From Idiomarina fontislapidosi (lineage in GTDB: Bacteria > Pseudomonadota > Gammaproteobacteria > Enterobacterales > Alteromonadaceae): a stretch of DNA of 64,000 bases. Location of the stretch: positions 248,001-312,000 of the forward strand of contig NZ_QJST01000002.1 in NCBI RefSeq assembly GCF_003226255.1. Reading direction: 5' to 3'. The notes beneath the pieces were generated by a model. It made no database searches and was not told where the DNA came from. It saw only the letters and a list, made by a program, of their open reading frames with translations. Shown in pieces: positions 1 through 9,196 of the stretch. Numbering within the stretch: position 1 is the stretch's first letter; each line of letters starts with the position of its first letter. Position numbers and translations under genes: made by a program.

Positions 1-943
1 ACTCGCTTGAGGCTACGTCATCATTGCGTAAATGACGTGTTTGTTTTAGCGCTTCATGCAACGCTGTGAGTGTTTCTGACTGTGCTTGACGGTCATTCAC
101 ATCAAGGTGCGCAGCGCCTTGAATAGCGCACGCTTGGTTGAATAAGTTCGGCACCTGGCTTTGCTCTGTGTAATCACTCACCTTAAGATCGGGGTGCTGA
201 CGCAGAAACTGCGCCATATTACTCACTAACAAGCTACGCGACTGCTGCTCTCGAAAACGGCTCATCAACTCAATCATACGGTGCTGAATCTCGAGCATAC
301 TCGCACGTTGCAAACTGGTACGGCGTTGCAGGTGAACGACGAGTAAGTGGCGCAGTTTGACGTGACCATCGGCAAGCGCAATGCACTCATCATAGTCAAT
401 CATCGAGAGGCCATCTAGCAGACGTTCAATTTGATTCTGCGCACGCTGGTTTTCAGCCATTTTCTCATCAAGATTAGCAGCAAAACCAAAGTCCGTATTG
501 AGGCGATTCCATAAACTATGAATCGCCTCATCGAATTCGGATACCAGATCATGCACTCGTTCTTCAATAATGTGCAGTTTAAGTTCACCGAGGTGCATAT
601 CGCCAAGCCGCTGTGCTTTTCGAAATGCATCGACTTGTCCGCGAATAACTTCCAGTTTATCGGCCACATCAGCTTGAATCGAGCGTCTTCGCTCATCCAC
701 TACAAGGCTTGCAATAAGCTGTGCTACCGGGGCTCTTAAACGATAACCCTGCCCGCTCTCAGGCTGATAGATAATCCGTGCATTCAACAAGTTGCGAAGC
801 ACGCCCTCGTTAACCGCTAAGCTATCAAGTTCACCCGTTTGGTACGCGTGCATCAAGATACCGGCATGGCGCCCGATGAGGTTAAGCCGCTTTTCCCCTT
901 GTTCGAGAAGCTGATCAGAAACGCTGAGTTGCTGCCCTACCAT
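1..943 (-). CDS. mksF: MksF-like kleisin subunit of an SMC-type condensin (3' end outside window)
   Basis: This gene runs leftwards from an ATG at 943 and is still open at base 1, so about 314 N-terminal residues are visible. The protein is mostly helical and hydrophilic. It has a winged-helix-like N-terminal part (about residues 1-85) followed by long charged helices, as expected for the kleisin of the MukBEF/MksBEF group. The start codon directly abuts the stop of the preceding gene, and AGGAGG lies 11 bases upstream. The assignment rests mainly on its place as third gene after an SMC-like ATPase and a small MksE-size protein; the sequence itself is weakly conserved. A kleisin would bridge the ATPase heads and bind the E subunit during DNA condensation. 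A Wadjet JetA-like role is the alternative. Any fourth, nuclease gene would lie left of the window. Confidence 0.6.
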   Translation of the reverse strand, partial: MVGQQLSVSDQLLEQGEKRLNLIGRHAGILMHAYQTGELDSLAVNEGVLRNLLNARIIYQPESGQGYRLRAPVAQLIASLVVDERRRSIQADVADKLEVIRGQVDAFRKAQRLGDMHLGELKLHIIEERVHDLVSEFDEAIHSLWNRLNTDFGFAANLDEKMAENQRAQNQIERLLDGLSMIDYDECIALADGHVKLRHLLVVHLQRRTSLQRASMLEIQHRMIELMSRFREQQSRSLLVSNMAQFLRQHPDLKVSDYTEQSQVPNLFNQACAIQGAAHLDVNDRQAQSETLTALHEALKQTRHLRNDDVASSE

Positions 944-1564
944 TTACAGTAACGCCTCCTGCTCTGGATTTTCTTCAACGGGTAAGTTCTCTTCATCGCG
1001 AATAAAGCGGATCACGTCAATTAAGTAGTCTACTTTTCCGGTCACGATAAAATAGGGTCTATCGTGATGGGGTTGCATCAGGTACCCATGCTCGACCAAC
1101 CGTTTAGCAATTTGTTTTATTTGAGCATCAACGGTTTCTGCTTGAGAGTTAAAAAAGCGATCTTTGGCGAGGTGAGCCAAGCGCTGCTTTAAACTGGGAT
1201 TATCTTCACACGCCATGACCCACTCGGGCAGTTTCACTGTATCTCCTGGCACAAGGGTACTATCGTGACCCAAGGCTTCTTGAATCAGCGTAAGCCATTC
1301 CAATAAAGGCATCAACGTTGCCAATGTTTGCGTAAACTGTTGGCGCAAATGCTCACGGCCTTGCTTATCAAGGCGTTGGTAACTTAAAAAGAATACACTA
1401 CCATCCGCGACTTCACTGACGGTTCGATTCAACGGGCGCAAATAATCATTAATTTGGCTCTTCAGTGCCTCATCCTGAAGCTGTTGGTGATATTCAGGAA
1501 AGCGTTGTGCACAAATAAATTCACCATTGAGTAAGGCTTCGATAAGGGGACCATGCGTCATCAT
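944..1564 (-). CDS. mksE: MksE-like small condensin subunit
   Basis: The product is 206 residues, soluble and helix-rich, with no membrane segment. Size and position match the MksE/MukE subunit, a winged-helix protein that binds the kleisin and tunes the ATPase cycle. The C-terminal half carries alternating charged and hydrophobic segments that could form a winged helix (around residues 140-190). The start ATG overlaps the stop of the ATPase gene by 4 bases (ATGA), has AGGAG 8 bases upstream, and the gene ends one base before the start of the next. This tight coupling implies stoichiometric translation of a complex. The family call is an inference from context and size rather than from a recognised motif. 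Confidence 0.55.
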   Translation of the reverse strand: MMTHGPLIEALLNGEFICAQRFPEYHQQLQDEALKSQINDYLRPLNRTVSEVADGSVFFLSYQRLDKQGREHLRQQFTQTLATLMPLLEWLTLIQEALGHDSTLVPGDTVKLPEWVMACEDNPSLKQRLAHLAKDRFFNSQAETVDAQIKQIAKRLVEHGYLMQPHHDRPYFIVTGKVDYLIDVIRFIRDEENLPVEENPEQEALL

Positions 1565-4500
1565 GCGCTATACTCCTTGTTAACGAGGTGTGCGAGCTTT
1601 TCTGAAAGACCTGAAGTCTTGGGTTGAATCCGTTTGAGTTGGCCTTTGCCCACCACGTTGGGGTGTGCTTCAATCAAATAGCGATGTTTAAACAGCATCA
1701 ACACATCGGATTCTGGGTTAGGAAACGCACCCACAATCTGGATTTGATTACTGTCACAGGCAGCAAATAGCTTTTCGACATTGTGATACGCCAAGGTTCC
1801 GATTTCATCAATAGGCCAGTGAAGAACAATCGCCTCGGCATCACTGCGTAACAGACGAGTAAACGCTAATAAAAACTTACACAGTATGAGGTAAGCCATT
1901 CCATGACTAGAGGATTCTGCCAACTGCCGATCATTACGTATGACTAACTCGTTGCCACCCTCAGTAAGGAATAGTTCAATTTTAAGCAGTGATTCGATAC
2001 TGTATTTTTGGTCGGCACGCAAAATATCAGCGACCATTCCCAGTTGCACCAGGTAATCTTCTTGAGGTAGCACGTCGCCTGATTGTTGCCAACGCTCATA
2101 GCTCGCAACAAACTGTTTCAACGGCTCCCAAAAACCTAAAGCATCTATTGTTGAACTGATTTTAACTTCCGCTCGGTCAATACCCGATAACGCGAGCTCG
2201 TCGCCAACGGCATCGGTTAGCCGTCGACTATACTGAGCGACTCGCTTATGAATATCATTAAACACAGTGAAGAAATCCACCAGATCTTTACTGATATTAT
2301 GACCGGTCGCCAAAATAGCCTGCTGATGTTCCTCTAGATAATTCAGCATTGCTTGGTACAGAGCTAAATTGGACGCAATATCATCACCGACGTTCATACG
2401 TTGACGACTTTCTTCCATGAAGTTCAGAAAATCGGCCTGAGCATCACGGCGCAATTGATTATCAAACTGACGTAACTGTTCGTTCAGTACTTTATCGCTA
2501 TGTAAGAAGCGCTCGTAAACGTCGTCGCAACGCCCCAAAAGCTCACTACTATCGGTGTTGTTCAAGGGACTTTCGTGAGTGCGGCTCTGTTGCAATTCCG
2601 GTGTCAGAGTCGGCAAATGGTCTAGTTTGTTAACGGCCTCACGCAATCGCTGTAACAGCATACTGGTCTGTTCTAACGCCGACTTACTTTGCTCGCGTAG
2701 TTTTATATCCTGCGCTTTACTCTGATCATAGCTATCTTTTGCGAGTCGCTTTTTATCCTCGATGGCTACAATCTCAGATTGCAGCGCCTGCTCTTGCTGT
2801 TGCCATTGAGGGCGCGCTGACTGCCATATCGATTGTTTGAAGTGGCGATACTCACGCACCCGCTCCTGTTGAGCAACCGCAGCTTGAATCGCCTCGTTTA
2901 ATTGTTCCTCTCGCGACCGCAATTGCTCAATATCCTGCTCGTTAACACCTTGCTGGGCAAGTTTGTCGCCAAAGGCGCGTTCGAGTGCTTTAATATCGTC
3001 TTTAATTTGTGCGCGCTCTTGCTCCTGCTGTTGGCGCTCAAACGTCTGGGCTTCTTGTAGCTGAGCAATTGCATCTTGCTGTTCGGCTTTTAACTCGATT
3101 TCAGCACTGCGTTGCTGCTCTTTTAACTCTTGCGCGCTACTTTCGATATGTTCTTTAAGGCTTTCAAGGCGCTCCTCTAAGGCCGCTTGTTGGGTACTTA
3201 ATTGCTCAGCGCGTTCAGCGACCTGTTGTTTGACCTCAGCCTTGAGCCGTGCCTGAGCATCTAACGCATACTCGACTTCACGCTGTTGCTTATGGAGCTG
3301 CTGCTGTACTTGCTGTACCTGGGTTTCTGCCGTACTGACCCGTTGCGTTTCATCGGCGAGCTGCTGTTCGATCTCAGTGATTCGTTGTAGGTGCGCTTGT
3401 CGCTGTTGCTGCAAGACTTTAAGCGCAGCTTTACCGTGCTCATCTCCATGGCGCGTTGGCTCAATAGCCGCCAAGTCAATCTTCACCCCAAAGACACTGC
3501 CGCTGTCTGCTTCAACGACTGGGTTTAAGTCAGTACGTTCTAGTAGCGCCGGCGCAATGACTTTCCCGATCGTGGCATGCCACTCTGGCATCTGCTCGTG
3601 TAAAAAGCCCCTCAGGCTATCGGGATTGGGTTCAAGTTCGACTTCTTTTTGTTTGATGGCTGCTTTTATTGAGCTGAGTTGTTCACGTTCACGGCTTAGC
3701 GCGTCACTCACGCGCAGGCGCTCACGTTGAGCTTGGTTTAATTGCTCTCGAGCCTGCTCAAGCTGGTCGCGCTGCAAAGTAAATTGGGTTTGTGCATCAG
3801 CAACTCGTTCGGCTAATGCATCGAGGCGTTGTTGTTCATCAGCATTCGCATGCTGCGCTTGCTGAGAGTCAAGTGCCGCCAACTTTAACTTAACCGCCTC
3901 TTGCTCATGACGCCAGCGCTCAGTTTGCTCGCTACGCCTTTGTTGGTGCAGTTCACGGAGCTCACTCAGTGCCTCACCATGTTGTGCATGCAAGTCCGAA
4001 AGCTCAGTGGCGATGGTATCGAGCTTCGCTTGGTGTTTCGCGTCACGGCGTTGCTGGCGTTCGGTCAGTTTTAGCTTTTCACTATCAAGTTGCTGACGCT
4101 CGTTTTGATGGGCTTCGAGCAATACAATACGGTGTTGCTTGACCTCTTCTGCTTGCTCACGCAGCTCGGTTAAGCGGTCAATTTTATGTTCCCATTCCTC
4201 AATATTCTCATCGCGAAACGCATCGGCTCGACTTTGGGCATCATCAAGTTGCCGTTCGACCTGTTTTAGCTCGGCTTTACGTTCACTGAGCGTTTCATTG
4301 ATCTGATCACGTTGTTGCTCATAATCAGCGGTACGCTCACTCATACGCTGTTCAATAGTTTTCAAACGTGCCTTTAAGTCATGCTCGTGATCCGCCAGTT
4401 GTTCGCGATGTTCGACCAGTAGTGGTTGAATCGCCCATAGCTCAGCCAATTCATCACCGTAGCGATGCGAGCTTGCTGACAACTCCTTAAATGCAGATTG

Positions 4501-5250
4501 CAACTCATCTAGTCGCATATTCTGACGCATTTGCTCAATCCATCGGCGAATCTTTTCGCCGCGAATTGAGCTATGAGGAACCGCGTGACCATCTTCTTCG
4601 AGAATCGCCGCCAACATGCTGCGTAAGATATCCATTTTACCTTCCTTTGCATGCACAGCACTAACGAGCTTCTCTATATGACGTAACTTATGCGGCGATT
4701 TTACCAATGCAAAGCGTGCTGCCAACTGCCGTAACTTAACGCTATCTTTCTGTGTGTGTTGTAATGCTTGAACATCATTCTGAATCAGCGTACGGAACTC
4801 ACTAGTGGCGCTTATTTTGTGGCTGAACACGTAACCTTTGGCCCGCAGTCGTTTTAACCACTCCGAATAATCCACTGCCACCACTTTATCGGCACGCTCA
4901 TCGAGATAATCTTGCGCACAGTAGTCTGCGTCGACAAAGCGATAGTCGATACCATCGCTGCGCTTGGTGAGCACGACTTGAACATCTCGCTGTGCCGCCG
5001 ATTGGTATGCGTAAATAACGTAGCTGTTACTGTATGGGAGGTAAAATTTATCAAAGTTATCGCGCGTTTTCGGTACCACCTTATTCGGCTGCTCACCATA
5101 AAACACCGGAATCATGCGTTGTAGTGTCGTTTTCCCCGAGGCATTACTGCCACAGATATTGGTATGTCCTTCGACATCAAGCTCCACAATACCGGGGAGG
5201 TGGCCGTTTATCATAATTATTTTTTTAAGACGAGCCGCATTACCTGCCAT
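1561..5250 (-). CDS. mksB: MksB-like SMC ATPase (DUF3584 type)
   Basis: This is a 1229-residue SMC-architecture ATPase. The Walker A motif GSNASGKT lies at residues 34-41. Two very long, Q/E/R-rich coiled coils flank a globular hinge-like region near residues 540-620. The C-terminal head has a signature-like segment (SSSHGMAYLI, near 1110) and a Walker B ending in the acidic pair at about 1148-1149. Such proteins entrap and compact DNA with a kleisin and an E subunit; here those are the two genes translationally coupled downstream. I place the start at 5250 because GAGGAA lies five bases upstream; an upstream in-frame ATG at 5289 falls inside a TATGAT promoter-like hexamer (5285-5290). It is longer than the roughly 900-1000 residues I recall for Pseudomonas MksB. 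Wadjet JetC is the main alternative family. Confidence 0.75.
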   Translation of the reverse strand: MAGNAARLKKIIMINGHLPGIVELDVEGHTNICGSNASGKTTLQRMIPVFYGEQPNKVVPKTRDNFDKFYLPYSNSYVIYAYQSAAQRDVQVVLTKRSDGIDYRFVDADYCAQDYLDERADKVVAVDYSEWLKRLRAKGYVFSHKISATSEFRTLIQNDVQALQHTQKDSVKLRQLAARFALVKSPHKLRHIEKLVSAVHAKEGKMDILRSMLAAILEEDGHAVPHSSIRGEKIRRWIEQMRQNMRLDELQSAFKELSASSHRYGDELAELWAIQPLLVEHREQLADHEHDLKARLKTIEQRMSERTADYEQQRDQINETLSERKAELKQVERQLDDAQSRADAFRDENIEEWEHKIDRLTELREQAEEVKQHRIVLLEAHQNERQQLDSEKLKLTERQQRRDAKHQAKLDTIATELSDLHAQHGEALSELRELHQQRRSEQTERWRHEQEAVKLKLAALDSQQAQHANADEQQRLDALAERVADAQTQFTLQRDQLEQAREQLNQAQRERLRVSDALSREREQLSSIKAAIKQKEVELEPNPDSLRGFLHEQMPEWHATIGKVIAPALLERTDLNPVVEADSGSVFGVKIDLAAIEPTRHGDEHGKAALKVLQQQRQAHLQRITEIEQQLADETQRVSTAETQVQQVQQQLHKQQREVEYALDAQARLKAEVKQQVAERAEQLSTQQAALEERLESLKEHIESSAQELKEQQRSAEIELKAEQQDAIAQLQEAQTFERQQQEQERAQIKDDIKALERAFGDKLAQQGVNEQDIEQLRSREEQLNEAIQAAVAQQERVREYRHFKQSIWQSARPQWQQQEQALQSEIVAIEDKKRLAKDSYDQSKAQDIKLREQSKSALEQTSMLLQRLREAVNKLDHLPTLTPELQQSRTHESPLNNTDSSELLGRCDDVYERFLHSDKVLNEQLRQFDNQLRRDAQADFLNFMEESRQRMNVGDDIASNLALYQAMLNYLEEHQQAILATGHNISKDLVDFFTVFNDIHKRVAQYSRRLTDAVGDELALSGIDRAEVKISSTIDALGFWEPLKQFVASYERWQQSGDVLPQEDYLVQLGMVADILRADQKYSIESLLKIELFLTEGGNELVIRNDRQLAESSSHGMAYLILCKFLLAFTRLLRSDAEAIVLHWPIDEIGTLAYHNVEKLFAACDSNQIQIVGAFPNPESDVLMLFKHRYLIEAHPNVVGKGQLKRIQPKTSGLSEKLAHLVNKEYSA

Positions 5251-5349
5251 ATTATTCCTCGTAACACCTTCACCAAAGCCGTTAATCATAGCACGCCTTA
5301 AGCGTAATGAGCGATGCGCTAACCGACAATTTACATCGCCTAAACGAAT

Positions 5350-5375
5350 AAAAAAAGCGCCTTGAAAGGCGCTTT
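5350..5375 (-). terminator. Rho-independent terminator of the prp operon
   Basis: On the minus strand an 8-bp stem (AAAGCGCC/GGCGCTTT) with a 6-base loop is followed by seven T residues, 29 bases past the prpF stop. It separates the prp operon from the co-directional mks operon. Confidence 0.9.
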
Positions 5376-5403
5376 AAAAAGTCAGCATGTTAGGCTTCAA
5401 AGG

Positions 5404-6585
5404 TTATTCCAGCACCTCAGCTGGCACCCGCACCCAACCTTCCATGAGCACGCGAGCGCTCCGGCTCATAATCGCTTTAATGGCTCGCCATTCACCGTTT
5501 TTGAGTTGCGTTTCGGCACCCACTTGTAAGGTGCCCGATGGGTGACCAAAGTTGACCATGGTCCGCTCGCCGCCGCCAGCCGCTTGGTTTACCAAGGTGC
5601 CTGGAATCGATGCCGCGGTACCAATAGCAACGGCCGCCGTGCCCATCATCGCATGGTGTAATTTACCCATCGACATGGCGCGCACCAGTAAATCAATGTT
5701 ATCAGCTTGAATAACCTTACCACTTGATGCGGTATACGTCTTACCCGGTGCAACAAAGGCAAGCTTGGGTGTATGTTGTCGTTGAACCGCTTCTTCAATC
5801 TGCTCAATTAACCCCATACGCACAGCAGCATGCGCCCGAATGGTCTCCAATCGAGTCAGAGCTGCGGCATCGCCATTGATGGCTTCTTGCAGTTCAGTCC
5901 CATCATAGCCCAGTGACTCAGCGCGAAGAAACACGGTAGGAATACCGGCATTAATGAACGTAGCCTCTAGCGTGCCAACTCCAGGCACTTCAAACGTATC
6001 CACTAGGTTACCGGTAGGAAACATCTGCTCGCCATCCGCCGAGGGATCCATAAACTCAATAGCAACTTCCGCAGCTGGGAAGGTCACGCCATCAAGCTCG
6101 AAATCACCCATTTCTTGCACTTCGCCATTGCACATCGGCACTTTATTGACAATGGTTTTGCCAATATTCGCCTGCCAGATACGTACTTCTGCGATACCGT
6201 TTTCTGGTACACGATCCGCATCTACCAAGCCTTGACTGATTGCAAACGCACCGACTGCCGATGAAAGATTGCCACAATTGCCGCTCCAATCAACAAACGG
6301 CGTATCGATAGAGACTTGCCCAAACAAATAGTCGACATCGTGATTGGGCTGTGTACTTTTTGACACGATAACGGTTTTACTCGTACTCGATGTCGCCCCA
6401 CCCATTCCATCGGTGTGTTTGCCGTAAGGGTCCGGACTTCCAATCACTCGCATCAATAACGCATCGCGTACTTTGCCTGGCTGCTGTGCCGCTTCTGGCA
6501 AATCAGCCAAATCAAAGAACACGCCTTTAGAAGTCCCGCCACGCATATACGTGGCTGGGATTTTTAACTGTGGCTTAACACTCAT
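5404..6585 (-). CDS. prpF: 2-methylaconitate cis-trans isomerase PrpF
   Basis: PrpF (393 residues) isomerises the 2-methylaconitate made by AcnD so that the methylcitrate cycle can proceed to 2-methylisocitrate. The N-terminal MRGGTSKGVFF segment (residues 14-24) and the GNCGNLSSAVG segment (near 103-113) are typical of the PrpF/DUF453 family, which has a diaminopimelate-epimerase-like fold. It is the last gene of gntR-prpB-prpC-acnD-prpF and starts 1 base after the acnD stop, so it is surely cotranscribed. The association with acnD rather than prpD is the expected pairing, because AcnD needs PrpF. A terminator follows at 5350-5375. Confidence 0.96.
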   Translation of the reverse strand: MSVKPQLKIPATYMRGGTSKGVFFDLADLPEAAQQPGKVRDALLMRVIGSPDPYGKHTDGMGGATSSTSKTVIVSKSTQPNHDVDYLFGQVSIDTPFVDWSGNCGNLSSAVGAFAISQGLVDADRVPENGIAEVRIWQANIGKTIVNKVPMCNGEVQEMGDFELDGVTFPAAEVAIEFMDPSADGEQMFPTGNLVDTFEVPGVGTLEATFINAGIPTVFLRAESLGYDGTELQEAINGDAAALTRLETIRAHAAVRMGLIEQIEEAVQRQHTPKLAFVAPGKTYTASSGKVIQADNIDLLVRAMSMGKLHHAMMGTAAVAIGTAASIPGTLVNQAAGGGERTMVNFGHPSGTLQVGAETQLKNGEWRAIKAIMSRSARVLMEGWVRVPAEVLE

Positions 6586-6586
6586 A

Positions 6587-9184
6587 TTAACTCGCCTCAG
6601 CTTCTAAAAAGTCTTGCGCGAACCGTTGCAGTACGCCACCTGCCGAATAAATGGAAACCTCTTCCTTGGTATCCAAACGACAGATTACAGGCACTTCAAT
6701 GTCCTCACCGTTCGCTCGGTGGATCACTAACGTAAGCGCTGCTCCAGGCGCAGGTTCGCCCTTAACATCATAGGTTTCAGAACCATCAAGTGCTAATGTC
6801 TTGCGGGTTGTGCCCTCTTCAAACTGCAGCGGCAAGACGCCCATACCAATCAGGTTAGTACGGTGAATCCGCTCAAAGCCTTCAGCCACGATGGCTTCAA
6901 CACCCGCCAAGCGAACGCCTTTTGCAGCCCAGTCGCGCGATGAACCTTGACCATAATCGGCACCCGCCACGATGATTAGGGGTTGCTTTTGCGTCATGTA
7001 GTGCTCAATAGCCTCCCACATGCGCACGGTTTTGCCTTCCGGCTCAATTCGTGCCAGCGAGCCTTGAATGACATTACCCGCCTCATCGCGAACCATTTCG
7101 TTGAAGAGTTTCGGGTTAGCAAACGTTGCACGCTGTGCCGTCAGGTGATCACCACGATGCGTCGCGTAAGAGTTAAAGTCTTCCTCCGGCAAGCCCATTT
7201 TAGCGAGGTATTCACCCGCCGCACTATCAGCCAAAATCGCGTTCGAAGGCGACAGGTGATCGGTGGTGATGTTATCGCCAAGTACCGCTAAAGGACGCAT
7301 CCCTGTTAAGCTTGGCTTAGCGGCCAATGCACCTTCCCAGTACGGGGGCCGACGGATGTATGTCGACATTTCACGCCAATCATAGAGTGGGTTAATATCG
7401 TCACCGTAATCGACCGAAAGATTAAACATCGGATCGTACACTTTCCGGAACTGCTCAGGCTTAACGCTCGATTTAACGATAGCGTCAATTTCTTCGTCAC
7501 TTGGCCAGATGTCTTTGAGCGTCACCGCGTTGCCGTCGTTATCATAACCCAACACGTCTTTCTCAATATCAAAACGCATGGTACCGGCAATAGCATATGC
7601 AACCACCAAAGGAGGTGATGCCAAGAACGCTTGTTTCGCGTAAGGGTGAATCCGACCATCAAAGTTACGATTACCCGATAATACAGCGGTCGAGAACAAA
7701 TCACGGTCGATGATTTCTTGTTGAATCGCTGGATCAAGTGCACCACTCATGCCGTTACACGTCGTACATGCAAACGCGACAACACCAAAACCAAGCGTCT
7801 CCAACTCTGGCAACAGCTGTGCTTCTTCTAAGTACATCTTGACAGTCTTCGAGCCGGGCGCAAGCGAGCTTTTAACCCACGGCTTACGTGTCAGACCCAA
7901 TTTGTTGGCATTGCGTGCTATCAAGCCCGCCGCAATCATGTTGCGCGGGTTACTGGTGTTAGTACAGCTGGTAATCGCCGCAATAATCACTGCACCATCA
8001 GGCATTTTGCCCTCTTCTGGCGCTTCAATGTGCTTAGCGACTCCGCGTTCACTTAACTCTGCAGCGGGTAACAAAGAGTGTGGGTTAGAAGGACCCGCCA
8101 AATTACGCTTCACCTGGCTCAGGTCAAAGGTCAATACGCGTTCATACTCAGCTTTATCCAGGCTATCGCCCCATAAGCCAGTCTCTTTTGCGTATTGCTC
8201 GACAAGCTCAACCTGATCATCCTCTCGTCCGGTAAGTTTGAGATAATCAATGGTTTGCTCATCAATATAGAACATCGCCGCGGTCGCGCCGTATTCCGGT
8301 GTCATGTTAGAGATCGTTGCACGGTCACCCACGGTCAGTGCTTTTGCGCCCTCGCCATAAAACTCTAAGTAGGCACCCACAACACGTTCTTTACGCAAAA
8401 ACTGGGTAAGCGCTAACACCAAGTCAGTACTGGTAATGCCTGGTTGTAGCTTGCCGGTCAATTCAACGCCCACAATGTCTGGCAAACGCAAGTAAGAAGC
8501 ACGTCCAAGCATCACACTCTCGGCTTCAAGACCACCGACACCCACAGAAATAACGCCCAATGCATCAACCATGGGTGTATGGCTATCGGTGCCTACGCAG
8601 GTATCTACAAAGGCGACATTGTCACGCACTTGCACAACCGGTGACATCTTCTCCAAATTGATCTGGTGCATGATGCCGTTACCTGGAGGGATAACATCCA
8701 CGTTTTTAAATGCCGTTTTCGTCCAGTTAATGAAGTGAAAGCGATCATCATTGCGACGGTCTTCAATCGCACGGTTCTTCTCGAACGCGTCCTTTTCAAA
8801 GCCTGCGTGCTCCACCGCGAGCGAGTGGTCAACAATCAACTGAGTGGGAACCACCGGGTTCACTTTTGCCGGATCACCACCTTTCTCAGCGATAGCATCA
8901 CGCAACCCCGCTAAGTCGACCAACGCGGTCTGACCTAAGATATCATGGCAAACGACACGGGCTGGAAACCACGGAAAATCATGCTCACGTTTGCGGTAAA
9001 TTAATTGCTCAAGTGACTGTTTAAGAAGCTCCGGTTCACAGCGGCGCACCAAGTTCTCGGCAAAGACACGACTCGAGTACGGTAGCTTGTCGTAGGCGCC
9101 CGCTTCAATATCTTCCACCGCCGCTCGAGCATCAAAGTACTCGAGCGTGGTGCCTGTTAACGATTTACGATAATTCGAACTCAT
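6587..9184 (-). CDS. acnD: Fe/S-dependent 2-methylcitrate dehydratase AcnD
   Basis: This 865-residue aconitase-family enzyme dehydrates 2-methylcitrate in propionate catabolism. The three cysteine ligands of the [4Fe-4S] cluster are visible in SCTNTSNP and in CTTCNGMSG, in the middle of the protein. The C-terminal swivel domain carries GADYGQGSSRDWAAKG. The length is that of the AcnA/AcnD type rather than AcnB. Its place between prpC and prpF makes AcnD the proper name rather than the housekeeping aconitase. A good ribosome binding site (AGGTGG) lies just before the ATG, 12 bases after the prpC stop. Confidence 0.96.
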   Translation of the reverse strand: MSSNYRKSLTGTTLEYFDARAAVEDIEAGAYDKLPYSSRVFAENLVRRCEPELLKQSLEQLIYRKREHDFPWFPARVVCHDILGQTALVDLAGLRDAIAEKGGDPAKVNPVVPTQLIVDHSLAVEHAGFEKDAFEKNRAIEDRRNDDRFHFINWTKTAFKNVDVIPPGNGIMHQINLEKMSPVVQVRDNVAFVDTCVGTDSHTPMVDALGVISVGVGGLEAESVMLGRASYLRLPDIVGVELTGKLQPGITSTDLVLALTQFLRKERVVGAYLEFYGEGAKALTVGDRATISNMTPEYGATAAMFYIDEQTIDYLKLTGREDDQVELVEQYAKETGLWGDSLDKAEYERVLTFDLSQVKRNLAGPSNPHSLLPAAELSERGVAKHIEAPEEGKMPDGAVIIAAITSCTNTSNPRNMIAAGLIARNANKLGLTRKPWVKSSLAPGSKTVKMYLEEAQLLPELETLGFGVVAFACTTCNGMSGALDPAIQQEIIDRDLFSTAVLSGNRNFDGRIHPYAKQAFLASPPLVVAYAIAGTMRFDIEKDVLGYDNDGNAVTLKDIWPSDEEIDAIVKSSVKPEQFRKVYDPMFNLSVDYGDDINPLYDWREMSTYIRRPPYWEGALAAKPSLTGMRPLAVLGDNITTDHLSPSNAILADSAAGEYLAKMGLPEEDFNSYATHRGDHLTAQRATFANPKLFNEMVRDEAGNVIQGSLARIEPEGKTVRMWEAIEHYMTQKQPLIIVAGADYGQGSSRDWAAKGVRLAGVEAIVAEGFERIHRTNLIGMGVLPLQFEEGTTRKTLALDGSETYDVKGEPAPGAALTLVIHRANGEDIEVPVICRLDTKEEVSIYSAGGVLQRFAQDFLEAEAS

Positions 9185-9196
9185 CCCACCACCTAC

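Noticed and set aside
3377-3730. 117-residue plus-strand open frame inside mksB
   Set aside because: It is an antisense shadow, serine/arginine/cysteine-rich from reading coiled-coil codons backwards.
1-5250. Complete Wadjet plasmid-defence operon
   Set aside because: Only three subunits are visible; no TOPRIM-type nuclease gene is in the window, although one could lie left of base 1.
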